Shown: piece by piece, positions 6,395 through 13,738 of the stretch
How the letters are laid out: each line of letters begins with the position of its first letter
Numbering within the stretch: position 1 is the first letter of the stretch
NCBI GenBank assembly: GCA_964565615.1
Contig: CAZMFO010000015.1
Span: forward strand, 1 to 21,562
Length of the DNA stretch: 21,562 nucleotides
Direction: 5' to 3'
Source: HK-STAS-PATE-36 sp964565615
GTDB lineage: Bacteria; Patescibacteriota; Saccharimonadia; Saccharimonadales; JAGQNJ01
Position numbers and translations under genes: made by a program
Notes under the pieces: model-generated
Seen by the model: only the letters and a program-made list of their open reading frames with translations
Told to the model about the DNA's origin: nothing
The model's database searches: none

Positions 6395-7468
6395 ATGAAT
6401 TATATCGGTAGTAAATTATCATTGTTGGAATTTTTGGAAGAATCAATCAATAAAGTAGTTGACAAAGAATGTGATACTTTTTGTGATTTATTTGCTGGAA
6501 CAGGAATTGTCGGCAGTTATTTTAAGAGAAAGGGCTACAAAATAATCGCTAACGATATCCAATATTATAGCTATGTTTTAAACAGGCACTACATCGGCAA
6601 CCACAAAGAGTTAAAATTTGCGAAATTAGCAAAAGCAATTCCGATTCTTAAAAACATTGAAATAAAAAATCGAAAGGATTTTGTTTGCGATTATTTATCA
6701 AATTTACAAGGAATAAAAGGGTTTATCTATAATAACTATTGTTTTGGCGGAACAAAAGATATGGCAGAACCACGACAATATTTCTCGGACGAAAACGGAA
6801 TGCGGTGCGACGCTATTCGTCAAAAAATAGAAAGCTGGAAAGAGCAAAATATAATCTCTGACGACGAGTATTATTTCTTGATAACGAGCTTAGTTGAGTC
6901 CATTGATAAATATGCAAATACGGCCTCTGTTTATGGTGCCTTTCTAAAAAATTTAAAAAAGTCGGCCCAAAAAAGCTTAACCATAAAACCTGCGGAACTG
7001 ATTATAAACGACCTAGAACATATAGTTTTTAATGAGGATATAAACAAGATTGTAAAAAAAGTAAATGGCGATATCTTATATTTAGACCCGCCGTATAATC
7101 ATCGCCAATACGCTACAAATTATCACATCCTAGAAACAATCGCTAAGTACGACAACCCAAAAATACACGGAAAAACTGGGTTGCGAGAATATCAAAATCA
7201 AAAATCTCTTTATTGCTCAAGAACTCAAGTAAACAAAGCGTTTAAGAATTTAATTTTGAAAGCAAAGGCAAAATACATTTTTTTGAGCTATAACAATGAG
7301 GGCTTAATGGCTTTGGACGACATTAAAGAAACTATGAGCTTACGAGGTGAGTATGGACAATTTACAAGAGAATACAACCGTTTTAAAGCAGATAAATCCG
7401 AAAATCGAAACTACACCGCAAACAAAACGATTGAGTATTTGCATTATGTAGTTTGCAGTGATGGATAA
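6395..7468 (+). CDS. D12-class DNA adenine methyltransferase, second methylase of the operon
   Basis: ATG 6395 is preferred (357 residues) because it puts the family's hallmark N-terminus MNYIGSK (motif X) at the start; the frame extends upstream to 6362 but would overlap the nuclease gene. SAM-binding motif I is DLFAGTGIVG (31-40), followed by ANDIQ. Motif IV LDPPYNHRQY is at 230-239. The roughly 190 residues between motifs I and IV fit the target-recognition region of alpha/D12 (Dam-like) enzymes, which make N6-methyladenine. It begins 5 bases after the nuclease stop. Two methylases of different class with one nuclease suggest an asymmetric target with a different methylase for each strand. 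Last gene of the operon. Confidence 0.92.
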   Translation: MNYIGSKLSLLEFLEESINKVVDKECDTFCDLFAGTGIVGSYFKRKGYKIIANDIQYYSYVLNRHYIGNHKELKFAKLAKAIPILKNIEIKNRKDFVCDYLSNLQGIKGFIYNNYCFGGTKDMAEPRQYFSDENGMRCDAIRQKIESWKEQNIISDDEYYFLITSLVESIDKYANTASVYGAFLKNLKKSAQKSLTIKPAELIINDLEHIVFNEDINKIVKKVNGDILYLDPPYNHRQYATNYHILETIAKYDNPKIHGKTGLREYQNQKSLYCSRTQVNKAFKNLILKAKAKYIFLSYNNEGLMALDDIKETMSLRGEYGQFTREYNRFKADKSENRNYTANKTIEYLHYVVCSDG

Positions 7469-7734
7469 AACTAGAGCGATTTAAATTTATAGCTACTTTA
7501 CTTTGATAGGTTTAATGTTGCAAAATGGTTACGAACATAAACTTACTAACATAACAAACTGTAGTAACTTTTAATGAAGTGCTCTGCTATTGCGAAGAAA
7601 CTTATACAATTATACCTGTCCAGAATAGCTTGTAATACCTTTGTTTAATAGAATTCGGAATCGGCAATGCCAATAGTCCTGCCCATATACAAACAATCTT
7701 GTTTTTTTATAATTATATTTGCGTTAGGTCGGGG

Positions 7735-7774
7735 CGATAAATAAACAACCAATTTCTTGGTTGTTTATTTATCG
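7735..7774. terminator. Perfect 18-bp hairpin with 4-base loop
   Basis: CGATAAATAAACAACCAA (7735-7752) pairs perfectly with 7757-7774 across a TTTC loop. It lies between convergent operons and is symmetrical, so it could end transcription from either side, although no T-run follows the stem directly. It may instead be a recombination or processing site. Confidence 0.5.
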
Positions 7775-7840
7775 TGCGTGCCCACCCGCGACGGGTATTT
7801 TTTACTTATGTTTATTTTACGCGTCGCGCTTACGCACGAT
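7771..7840. repeat. Nested inverted repeat at the island boundary
   Basis: ATCGTGCGT (7771-7779) is the inverse of ACGCACGAT (7832-7840). Inside it, CGCGACG (7787-7793) is the inverse of CGTCGCG (7822-7828). The two nested pairs could form a cruciform about 70 bases long. It overlaps the two hairpins above. Purpose unknown: an attachment site or compound terminator is possible. Confidence 0.45.
7784..7803 (+). terminator. Rho-independent terminator-like hairpin
   Basis: ACCCG (7784-7788), loop CGA, CGGGT (7792-7796), then a run of six T at 7798-7803. The stem is short but GC-rich. Orientation suits the end of the plus-strand methylase operon. Confidence 0.55.
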
Positions 7841-7863
7841 TACTAACTTTATACAACTTATGG

Positions 7864-9900
7864 TTATGAGTTGTCAAGCATTTTTAAAAGCTCTGGTTCG
7901 GTTAACAATTTTGTTCCTAGTTTTTTGGCCTTTGCTAGTTTTGATCCACCGGTACCATCACCAATAACTAAATATGAGGTGTCTTGACCAACACTAGACT
8001 GAAAAGTTCCACCCAAGCTTCTTATTCTTTCGGCCATTATTTCTCGTCCCATAGATTTTAGTGTTCCGGTTATTGCAAAACTCTTACCAGCCAAAGCCCC
8101 TTTGGTCATCTGCTCCTCTTGCGGTATGACACCAATACTTGTTAACTTATTTATTAATGATTCGTTTGCCTCATCTGTAAACCATGCTACGATAGACTCT
8201 GCCACTACCTTGCCAATACCATTTACAGCCACTAAATCGTCTATGCCTGCCTTAGCCAACTTACCAAAAGAAGTAAAACTATTCGCTAGATCAACAGCCG
8301 TCTGTATGCCCACATACCTAATACCCAAACCGTAAATAAATCGGTGCAAAGTCGGATTTTTCTTAGTCTGAATACTATCAACCAGTTTCTGTGCCGAAAC
8401 ATCTGCAAATCTATCAAGCCCTCTTAAATCCTCGGACTTTAATAAATACAAATCGGCAATGTCGTTTACTAAACCAGCACCGACCAAAAGCTCAACATTT
8501 TTTTCTCCTAGCGATTCTATATCTAAAGCCGATTTGCTAGCATAGTGCTCTATGGAGCGACTCAAGATTATTCGACTCGTTAGCCCTTTGGCACGATAAA
8601 CGACATCACCTGTTGGTCGTTCAAATTCAAGCTCGGGATACTGCCGTTTTAATTCTTGCTCAAAATCAACCGGCTGGCTTTTTTTTGGACGAAGCTCTGT
8701 TATAACTCTTTCTACTTGAGGAATAATATCGCCTGCTTTATAAATTACAACCGTATCGCCAACTCTGATATCTTTGCGTTTTATCTCGTCAGCATTATGT
8801 AAACTGGCATGCCGAACTGTTGTGCCTGCTACTACGACTGGATCAAATACCGCAACAGGTGTTGCTGACCCCGTTCGTCCAAGGCTTATGACGATATCTT
8901 TGACAACAGTAGTCGCTTGCTCTGCCGGAAACTTATAGGCCACCGCCCCTCTGGGGTTCTTGCCCACCACACCAACCTTGCTATAATGCTGACGATTATT
9001 AAGCTTAATAACCAAACCGTCAATAACATAAGGCAGGGTATCCCTATCGGCCTCCCATTTATCTACATAATCCATAACCTTATCTAGGTCATTAAAAACT
9101 CCTGTCTCATTACTAACAAAAATTCCCAGCTGGCGTAAAGTTTCGTACACCTCTGCATTAGAATCAACCTCTTTTCCGACATCGTCTCTAAGCAAATCGT
9201 ACCCAACAAAGTGCAGGGGGCGTTCGGCAACTAATTTTGGATCAAGCTGACGAATTGTTCCAGCACTTAGGTTTCGTGGATTGGCAAAAGTTGGCAGTCC
9301 GTCCCTCTGCCGACGCGCATTCAAGTTCTTAAAATCATCTTTAAACATTACTATCTCACCACGAACCTCGGTTCTGCCTTGCAGAAAGCTCTCCAAACCA
9401 CTTACCTTCCGTAAAGAGAGTGGAACATTTTTGATAACTTTGACATTTTGAGTTACATCCTCGCCAACTCTAGTATCGCCCCGAGTAATTGCTCTAGCGA
9501 AGACACCGTTCTGATAAATAATCGCGCAGGCCAGACCGTCTTTCTTTGTATCACAAAAAAAATCACATTTCACTGACGGCAATAACTTTTCAACTCTTTT
9601 AACCCAAGCTTCAATATCTTCCCTAGAAAATACATCATTAAGCGATATCATTGGCTGGCTATGTCGAACTTTAACAAACTTGTCCAGTGCCTTACTGGCC
9701 ACTCTTTGAGTCGGACTATCTTTAGTGATAAGTACTGGATAAACCTCTTCTAGACTTTTTAGCTCATTAAATAGACCGTCATAAACTGCATCATCAACTG
9801 TCGGGGCATCAAGATTATAGTATTGATGAGCATATTCTTTAAGCAGTGACTTCAGTTGCTCTACGCGCCTTCGTACATTTTGTAAACTATGTTTTGTCAT
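7864..9900 (-). CDS. ligA: NAD-dependent DNA ligase LigA without zinc-finger cysteines
   Basis: The 678-residue enzyme seals nicks in replication and repair using NAD+. Seen in order: N-terminal Ia region (YYNLDAPTVDDAVYDGL, 27-43); HSQPMISLNDVFS; adenylation site CDTKKDG with catalytic K119; TRGDTRVGEDVT; YVIDGLVIKL; PRGAVAYKFPAEQATT; GRTG.TPVA and the LHNADEI OB-fold region; helix-hairpin-helix repeats (about 480-570); and a C-terminal BRCT domain from about 602. Two oddities stand out. The usual four-cysteine zinc finger before the HhH repeats (about 418-447) contains no cysteine. The conserved glutamate two residues before the catalytic lysine is aspartate (D117). All other core motifs and the full length suggest an active enzyme. 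Its ATG overlaps the TGA of the upstream membrane-protein gene, so it is the last gene of an htpX-led operon. Confidence 0.97.
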   Translation of the reverse strand: MTKHSLQNVRRRVEQLKSLLKEYAHQYYNLDAPTVDDAVYDGLFNELKSLEEVYPVLITKDSPTQRVASKALDKFVKVRHSQPMISLNDVFSREDIEAWVKRVEKLLPSVKCDFFCDTKKDGLACAIIYQNGVFARAITRGDTRVGEDVTQNVKVIKNVPLSLRKVSGLESFLQGRTEVRGEIVMFKDDFKNLNARRQRDGLPTFANPRNLSAGTIRQLDPKLVAERPLHFVGYDLLRDDVGKEVDSNAEVYETLRQLGIFVSNETGVFNDLDKVMDYVDKWEADRDTLPYVIDGLVIKLNNRQHYSKVGVVGKNPRGAVAYKFPAEQATTVVKDIVISLGRTGSATPVAVFDPVVVAGTTVRHASLHNADEIKRKDIRVGDTVVIYKAGDIIPQVERVITELRPKKSQPVDFEQELKRQYPELEFERPTGDVVYRAKGLTSRIILSRSIEHYASKSALDIESLGEKNVELLVGAGLVNDIADLYLLKSEDLRGLDRFADVSAQKLVDSIQTKKNPTLHRFIYGLGIRYVGIQTAVDLANSFTSFGKLAKAGIDDLVAVNGIGKVVAESIVAWFTDEANESLINKLTSIGVIPQEEQMTKGALAGKSFAITGTLKSMGREIMAERIRSLGGTFQSSVGQDTSYLVIGDGTGGSKLAKAKKLGTKLLTEPELLKMLDNS

Positions 9901-10814
9901 AATAAAGACCTGTACAGTTTATATCCGCACCCAATAGTTAACGGCAAAATCAACGACGACAAAAATAGCATAACCCATTCTGTAAGGCTCGGTATCAAAA
10001 CAATACACCCAAATAAAACAGCAAGATAAATCAAACCAATAATTATCATAAAATAAAAGAGCTTTCTGATGATTGTCCATCGCCTAAAGGCAACTACACT
10101 TTTGGCACTTTTATAGGCCGTTAGGGGCGTATGTTTTGGTAAAGTTACAATGTACAAGCTAAATACCGATGGACTCAACAAGTAAAACGACACCAACGAT
10201 AATGACAAAGCCAAGATTGCCCAGACAGTAGTTTCTATTGCTGTTACTGCCAGCCCGTTCACTTGCACTAAACTAAAAATTCCAACTCCAGCAACCATTG
10301 GCAGTAACTGAAGACCTATCAACATTAGCAACAAAAGAAATTGAATAAGTGGGGCCATACCCTCGTAAAAGGGTTGTTTTAACTTGACTACCTTTTTTTT
10401 GGCAGTATGTTCATAGGTCTCTCTAAACAACCAAATAAATGCCAGAATACTGATGATTGTTATCTGTGTTTGATACAAATTAGACACTTCTGATATGCCC
10501 TCTGTCCCCGAGCTGGTAACAATACCTAACAAAACAGCGTTCATCGCCACACCACTCAAAGCCGAGCTTTGCTGTAGCTCATCTTTTAAAGACGGAATAT
10601 CTAACGCCGAAGAAAGACCCTTAACCAAAACTAAGTTCAGCAAAAAATTAACAAAAATTAATCCGACAAATATCTTGCGATATCGCCACATATGCAAACA
10701 AGTATCTAGTATCAATCTCCGAACAGTCGGCAGATTTTTAGAAACAGGTGGCTTGATTCGTTTAGACAAGCGAAATGACCTATAGATAGGTTTTTTTCTC
10801 CTTCGGAACCCCAC
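9897..10814 (-). CDS. Polytopic membrane protein of unknown function
   Basis: The 305-residue protein starts with GTG, sharing a G with the TAG of htpX. The N-terminus is strongly basic (GFRRRKKPIYRSFRLSKRIK), probably cytoplasmic. About six hydrophobic segments follow, around residues 48-68, 88-102, 115-130, 155-180, 185-220 and 255-300. No enzyme motif is visible. It lies between htpX and ligA with overlaps on both sides, so all three genes are probably co-transcribed. I do not recognise a family, and partnership with the HtpX protease in membrane quality control is only a guess from position. Confidence 0.8.
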   Translation of the reverse strand: MGFRRRKKPIYRSFRLSKRIKPPVSKNLPTVRRLILDTCLHMWRYRKIFVGLIFVNFLLNLVLVKGLSSALDIPSLKDELQQSSALSGVAMNAVLLGIVTSSGTEGISEVSNLYQTQITIISILAFIWLFRETYEHTAKKKVVKLKQPFYEGMAPLIQFLLLLMLIGLQLLPMVAGVGIFSLVQVNGLAVTAIETTVWAILALSLSLVSFYLLSPSVFSLYIVTLPKHTPLTAYKSAKSVVAFRRWTIIRKLFYFMIIIGLIYLAVLFGCIVLIPSLTEWVMLFLSSLILPLTIGCGYKLYRSLL

Positions 10815-11680
10815 TATAATTTTTCTCCCATTTCTTTGAGTCGCTCAATGCGGTCGGAAGTTGGTGGATGAGTATTAAATAACCTACTTAATACACTGCC
10901 TTTAAGCGGATTGGCAAAAAATAAGTGTGCTGTTGATGGATTCTGGCGTTTCATCACACTACCAAAAGATTCAATCTTACTTAATGCACTAGCTAATCCA
11001 TCTGGATATCTTGTAGTTAGGGCGCCACTGGCATCTGCTAGGTATTCGCGCTTCCGCGAGATTGACAACTGTATCAACGAGGCGGCAATTGGCGCCAAAA
11101 GAACCCCTAAAAGCCCTAAAACTATAAATAATCGTCCGTCCTTGTCATCTCCAGACTTAGCAATCCTAATAATTACATCCGACATCACAGCAACTACCGA
11201 CACCAAGGCAAAGGCGACTATAGACACTCTCATATCATAATTCTTAATATGCCCCATCTCATGCGCCATAACCCCTTGCAACTCCTTATCGTTTAATAAA
11301 TCTAAAAGTCCGGTAGTTGTGGCTACCGACGCCGATTCTGGACTGTGTCCTGTGGCCAGAGCATTTGGAGCTGGGTCATCAATAATATACACTTTAGGCA
11401 TCGGTAGTCCTTCGGTCATTGCCAAGTTTTCAACTATCCGATACAGTCGTGGATTATCTTTTTTTGCTATTTTAGTTGCTCCGTTCATTTTAAGTACAAC
11501 TTTTGAGCTAGTGTAATAACTAAAGATTACATATACTACCGCACCAGCTAAAACATATCGTGTTAATCGGGGATTGCCGAGGTAGCTTGCTAAAACCCAC
11601 GCCAAAAATGCAATCAGTCCCAAAAAAATAACAATCAACAAAACAGTTTTTCGTTTATTGGCGGTAATTTGGCTATACAT
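10814..11680 (-). CDS. htpX: HtpX-like membrane zinc metalloprotease
   Basis: This 288-residue M48-family protease of membrane quality control is expected to cleave damaged membrane proteins. Two N-terminal hydrophobic segments (about 11-33 and 40-57) are followed by the zinc site AHEMGH (H140, E141, H144) and the third ligand E212 in SRKREYLADASGA. Two more membrane segments lie between them (152-172 and 183-206). The end carries FNTHPPTSDRIERL, typical of the family. It has its own leaderless-style promoter in the 20-base gap after the Tim44-like gene, and leads into the membrane protein and ligA. Pairing with lemA is a recurrent arrangement in many bacteria. Confidence 0.96.
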   Translation of the reverse strand: MYSQITANKRKTVLLIVIFLGLIAFLAWVLASYLGNPRLTRYVLAGAVVYVIFSYYTSSKVVLKMNGATKIAKKDNPRLYRIVENLAMTEGLPMPKVYIIDDPAPNALATGHSPESASVATTTGLLDLLNDKELQGVMAHEMGHIKNYDMRVSIVAFALVSVVAVMSDVIIRIAKSGDDKDGRLFIVLGLLGVLLAPIAASLIQLSISRKREYLADASGALTTRYPDGLASALSKIESFGSVMKRQNPSTAHLFFANPLKGSVLSRLFNTHPPTSDRIERLKEMGEKL

Positions 11681-11687
11681 AGCCTAT

Positions 11688-11693
11688 ATTATA
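11688..11693 (-). promoter_or_regulatory. -10 box of htpX
   Basis: A consensus TATAAT (11693-11688) ends 7 bases before the htpX ATG, leaving no room for a Shine-Dalgarno sequence. A leaderless transcript is likely. No clear -35 is seen. Confidence 0.6.
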
Positions 11694-11700
11694 CCTAATT

Positions 11701-13062
11701 TTAAAGCTTCATTTCTTTAAAAGCGTCGTTTAACACAGACAGCATAATTTGATAATTTGCAGGATTAACCTGACCAATCTTTTGGTTAGTGTACAAATAA
11801 ACAACATTATCTACAACCTCAATGTTCACCTCAAAAGGCAGGGCCTCTAACTTCTCCATAAATGTCGGGTTAAGCAACTCTAGACTAGTAGCCTGCTCGG
11901 CATTTGTAGCAAAAACATCATACTTATTATTAAAATCTACCCACTCTGTAGAGACTTTTTGTAACTGGCCAATTCTATTTAGCACATTTGACAACTTTTT
12001 TCTTTTTACAACTATGTTGCCGTAATATTTTGGAACATTTGTCTGGGCAATCAATAGGCTACTATTTATGTCTTTAGGGTTTAAATTACAGGTATAAAGC
12101 TGAACCAAGCACTGTTTATACATTCCAATGATATGGTTATTGATATCGGCTTTGCCAAATTTTCCACCCTTAAATAACTGTCCACGACTAGGCAGTAACA
12201 GCCAACCCCAATCTAAACTATAATAATACCCTTGTGAAGTAGCAAAGTTTTCTAACTCCGATTTGTGCTCCCACACAGAGGCGGTATCTGGTGTAATCCC
12301 ATCAAGTAGCCATTGATTGCTAACTTTTTTAAACCTCCAAAACTCTGTAAAAGTTGCCGTATCTGTAAATAGTTCCGCGTTAGCCTGTGCGTCAACTAAA
12401 ACATCTTTCGCCGAAGCCTCAATACCAACCGTTACCGAGTCTTGAGAATTGTCTGCGTCATCGTGTAGGTCGGTAATTTCTACCTTGTAAATAAGGACTT
12501 CATCCATCTTGTTCTGTCTTTTTGCCAATTGTAGTGCATACATCATCAAAGCAATATGATACTGATACGAGGGTGTCATATATGTCCTCATAGATTCGGA
12601 GTTAAAAGCTGACCAATCTTGCTGAAACCGAACAAAAACTGCTTTCACATATTCTGTAATCTGCGCCTCGTTCCATGACGGATCTTGTTGGGATGCTTGA
12701 GCCAAAGCGTTTTTTGTGGCCTTGCTTTGCTTTATCCTTCCAAACCAACCGTGCAGACCTGCCCCCATTCCCAATATCGCCAATATACCAGAAACAAAAC
12801 CAATAAACCCCAGCCCATACATTAGTAACAATGAATATATTACAGCAACCACCCAGCCGATTATCTGACCCGCAAGAGAGTAGTCTTGGTGTTTATTATT
12901 AAATCGTCGTAACAAAGAGCCCAAAAAATGCATTGGCAAATAGCCAAGAACGACTGTAATACCTTCGCCCTCACCAGAGCTTGAGCCACCTCCGCCCGCC
13001 CGAGCAACTACCGAAAAGTAATAATTAAACAATGCCCCGTAAGCAGAAAGTAATCCAACCAC
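11701..13062 (-). CDS. Tim44-like domain membrane protein
   Basis: The 453-residue protein starts at GTG 13062, with AGGT a few bases upstream and 16 bases after the lemA stop codon begins. The N-terminus has a short hydrophobic stretch ending in ARAGGGGSSSGEGEG, then two membrane helices (about 66-105). A soluble region begins around YVKAVFVRFQQDWSAFNSES and TYMTPSYQYHIALMMYALQ, which reads like the Tim44-like/NTF2-fold domain (lipid or membrane-protein binding). Residues 290-453 show no known motif. Immediately downstream of lemA and upstream of htpX, it probably belongs to an envelope stress or membrane-protein quality group. The family call is from sequence character; the N-terminal half supports it and the C-terminal half is unassigned. 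Confidence 0.75.
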   Translation of the reverse strand: MVGLLSAYGALFNYYFSVVARAGGGGSSSGEGEGITVVLGYLPMHFLGSLLRRFNNKHQDYSLAGQIIGWVVAVIYSLLLMYGLGFIGFVSGILAILGMGAGLHGWFGRIKQSKATKNALAQASQQDPSWNEAQITEYVKAVFVRFQQDWSAFNSESMRTYMTPSYQYHIALMMYALQLAKRQNKMDEVLIYKVEITDLHDDADNSQDSVTVGIEASAKDVLVDAQANAELFTDTATFTEFWRFKKVSNQWLLDGITPDTASVWEHKSELENFATSQGYYYSLDWGWLLLPSRGQLFKGGKFGKADINNHIIGMYKQCLVQLYTCNLNPKDINSSLLIAQTNVPKYYGNIVVKRKKLSNVLNRIGQLQKVSTEWVDFNNKYDVFATNAEQATSLELLNPTFMEKLEALPFEVNIEVVDNVVYLYTNQKIGQVNPANYQIMLSVLNDAFKEMKL

Positions 13063-13075
13063 CAGATTCTACCTG

Positions 13076-13627
13076 CTAAAGATTGACTGCTACTGGCTCT
13101 TCAATTGTTTTACGATCTTCTACCTCAAAGAATTCACGAACCGTAAATCCCAGCATTCCGGCAAAGATATTTGTCGGAAAAACCTGAATTTTTGTATTTA
13201 AATCTCTTACTGCGCCATTATAAAATCGTCTGGAGGCCTGAATCTTGTCCTCTGTATCAACAAGTTCTTCTTGCAATTGCAAATAATTCTGATTAGCCTT
13301 TAAGTCTGGATAGGCCTCTGCGACGGCAAACAAACTTTTTAAGGCACCCTCAAACATATTGTCAGCTTTAGCAGTATCCTTGACTCCTTTAGCATCCATA
13401 ATTGCCGTACGAGCTTTAGTAACTTCTTCAAAAACACCCTTCTCGTGTTTGGCATAGCCCTTAACAGTCTCTACCAAGTTTGGTATAAGGTCTGATCGCC
13501 TCTTAAGCTGAACAGTAATATCGCTCCAAGACTCATCAACTCGCACTTTAGAGCGTACCAAACTATTATAAATAAATGCGATAGCTAACAATACGACAAC
13601 TACCACTCCAATAATCACCATTAACAT
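13076..13627 (-). CDS. lemA: LemA family protein
   Basis: The 183-residue protein has an N-terminal membrane anchor (about 1-23) and the family signature YNSLVRSKVRVDESWSDITV then QLKRRSDLIPNLVETVKGYA. Long helices follow, and near the end LNTKIQVFPTNIFAGMLGF and FFEVED, all standard LemA features. LemA proteins form an extracytoplasmic helical bundle; their biochemical role is unsettled. The gene has a true Shine-Dalgarno sequence (AAAGGA, about 8 bases before ATG) and a TATAAT at 13663-13658, so unlike many neighbours it has a leader of about 30 bases. First gene of the lemA / Tim44-like / htpX group, divergent from the S8 protease. Confidence 0.97.
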   Translation of the reverse strand: MLMVIIGVVVVVLLAIAFIYNSLVRSKVRVDESWSDITVQLKRRSDLIPNLVETVKGYAKHEKGVFEEVTKARTAIMDAKGVKDTAKADNMFEGALKSLFAVAEAYPDLKANQNYLQLQEELVDTEDKIQASRRFYNGAVRDLNTKIQVFPTNIFAGMLGFTVREFFEVEDRKTIEEPVAVNL

Positions 13628-13657
13628 TATTTTGTTCCTTTGTTTACCATAGGTCTA

Positions 13658-13663
13658 ATTATA
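13658..13663 (-). promoter_or_regulatory. -10 box of lemA
   Basis: TATAAT on the minus strand, 30 bases before the ATG at 13627, with AAAGGA between them. No convincing -35. It lies about 55 bases from the -10 box of the divergent protease gene. Confidence 0.5.
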
Positions 13664-13717
13664 TCACAGTAAATAAATACTCACAGCAAAGTTTTCTTAC
13701 TTACATCGGTTATGGTT

Positions 13718-13723
13718 TATAAT
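13718..13723 (+). promoter_or_regulatory. -10 box and start choice of the S8 protease
   Basis: TATAAT at 13718-13723 lies inside the longest open frame (ATG 13712), so that start is unlikely. The next ATG (13739) has GGAG at 13730-13733, five bases upstream, and begins a proper signal peptide (MKRPLKQITLL). Confidence 0.55.
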
Positions 13724-13738
13724 ATCTATGGAGCCACA

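Larger units (their letters stand above)
7469..7863. other. Intergenic boundary between the R-M island and ligA
   Basis: There is no convincing gene in these roughly 395 bases. The first 260 are AT-rich without recognised motifs. The last 130 are dense in inverted repeats, listed separately. The two flanking operons converge here, so terminators are expected; the GC jump and the change from accessory to housekeeping genes also make it a candidate island boundary. Confidence 0.6.

Noticed and set aside
7469..7730. An integron attC-like site, because GTTAGGT at 7723-7729 fits GTTRRRY.
   Set aside because: No matching RYYYAAC partner at a sensible distance and no integron integrase; a chance 7-mer.
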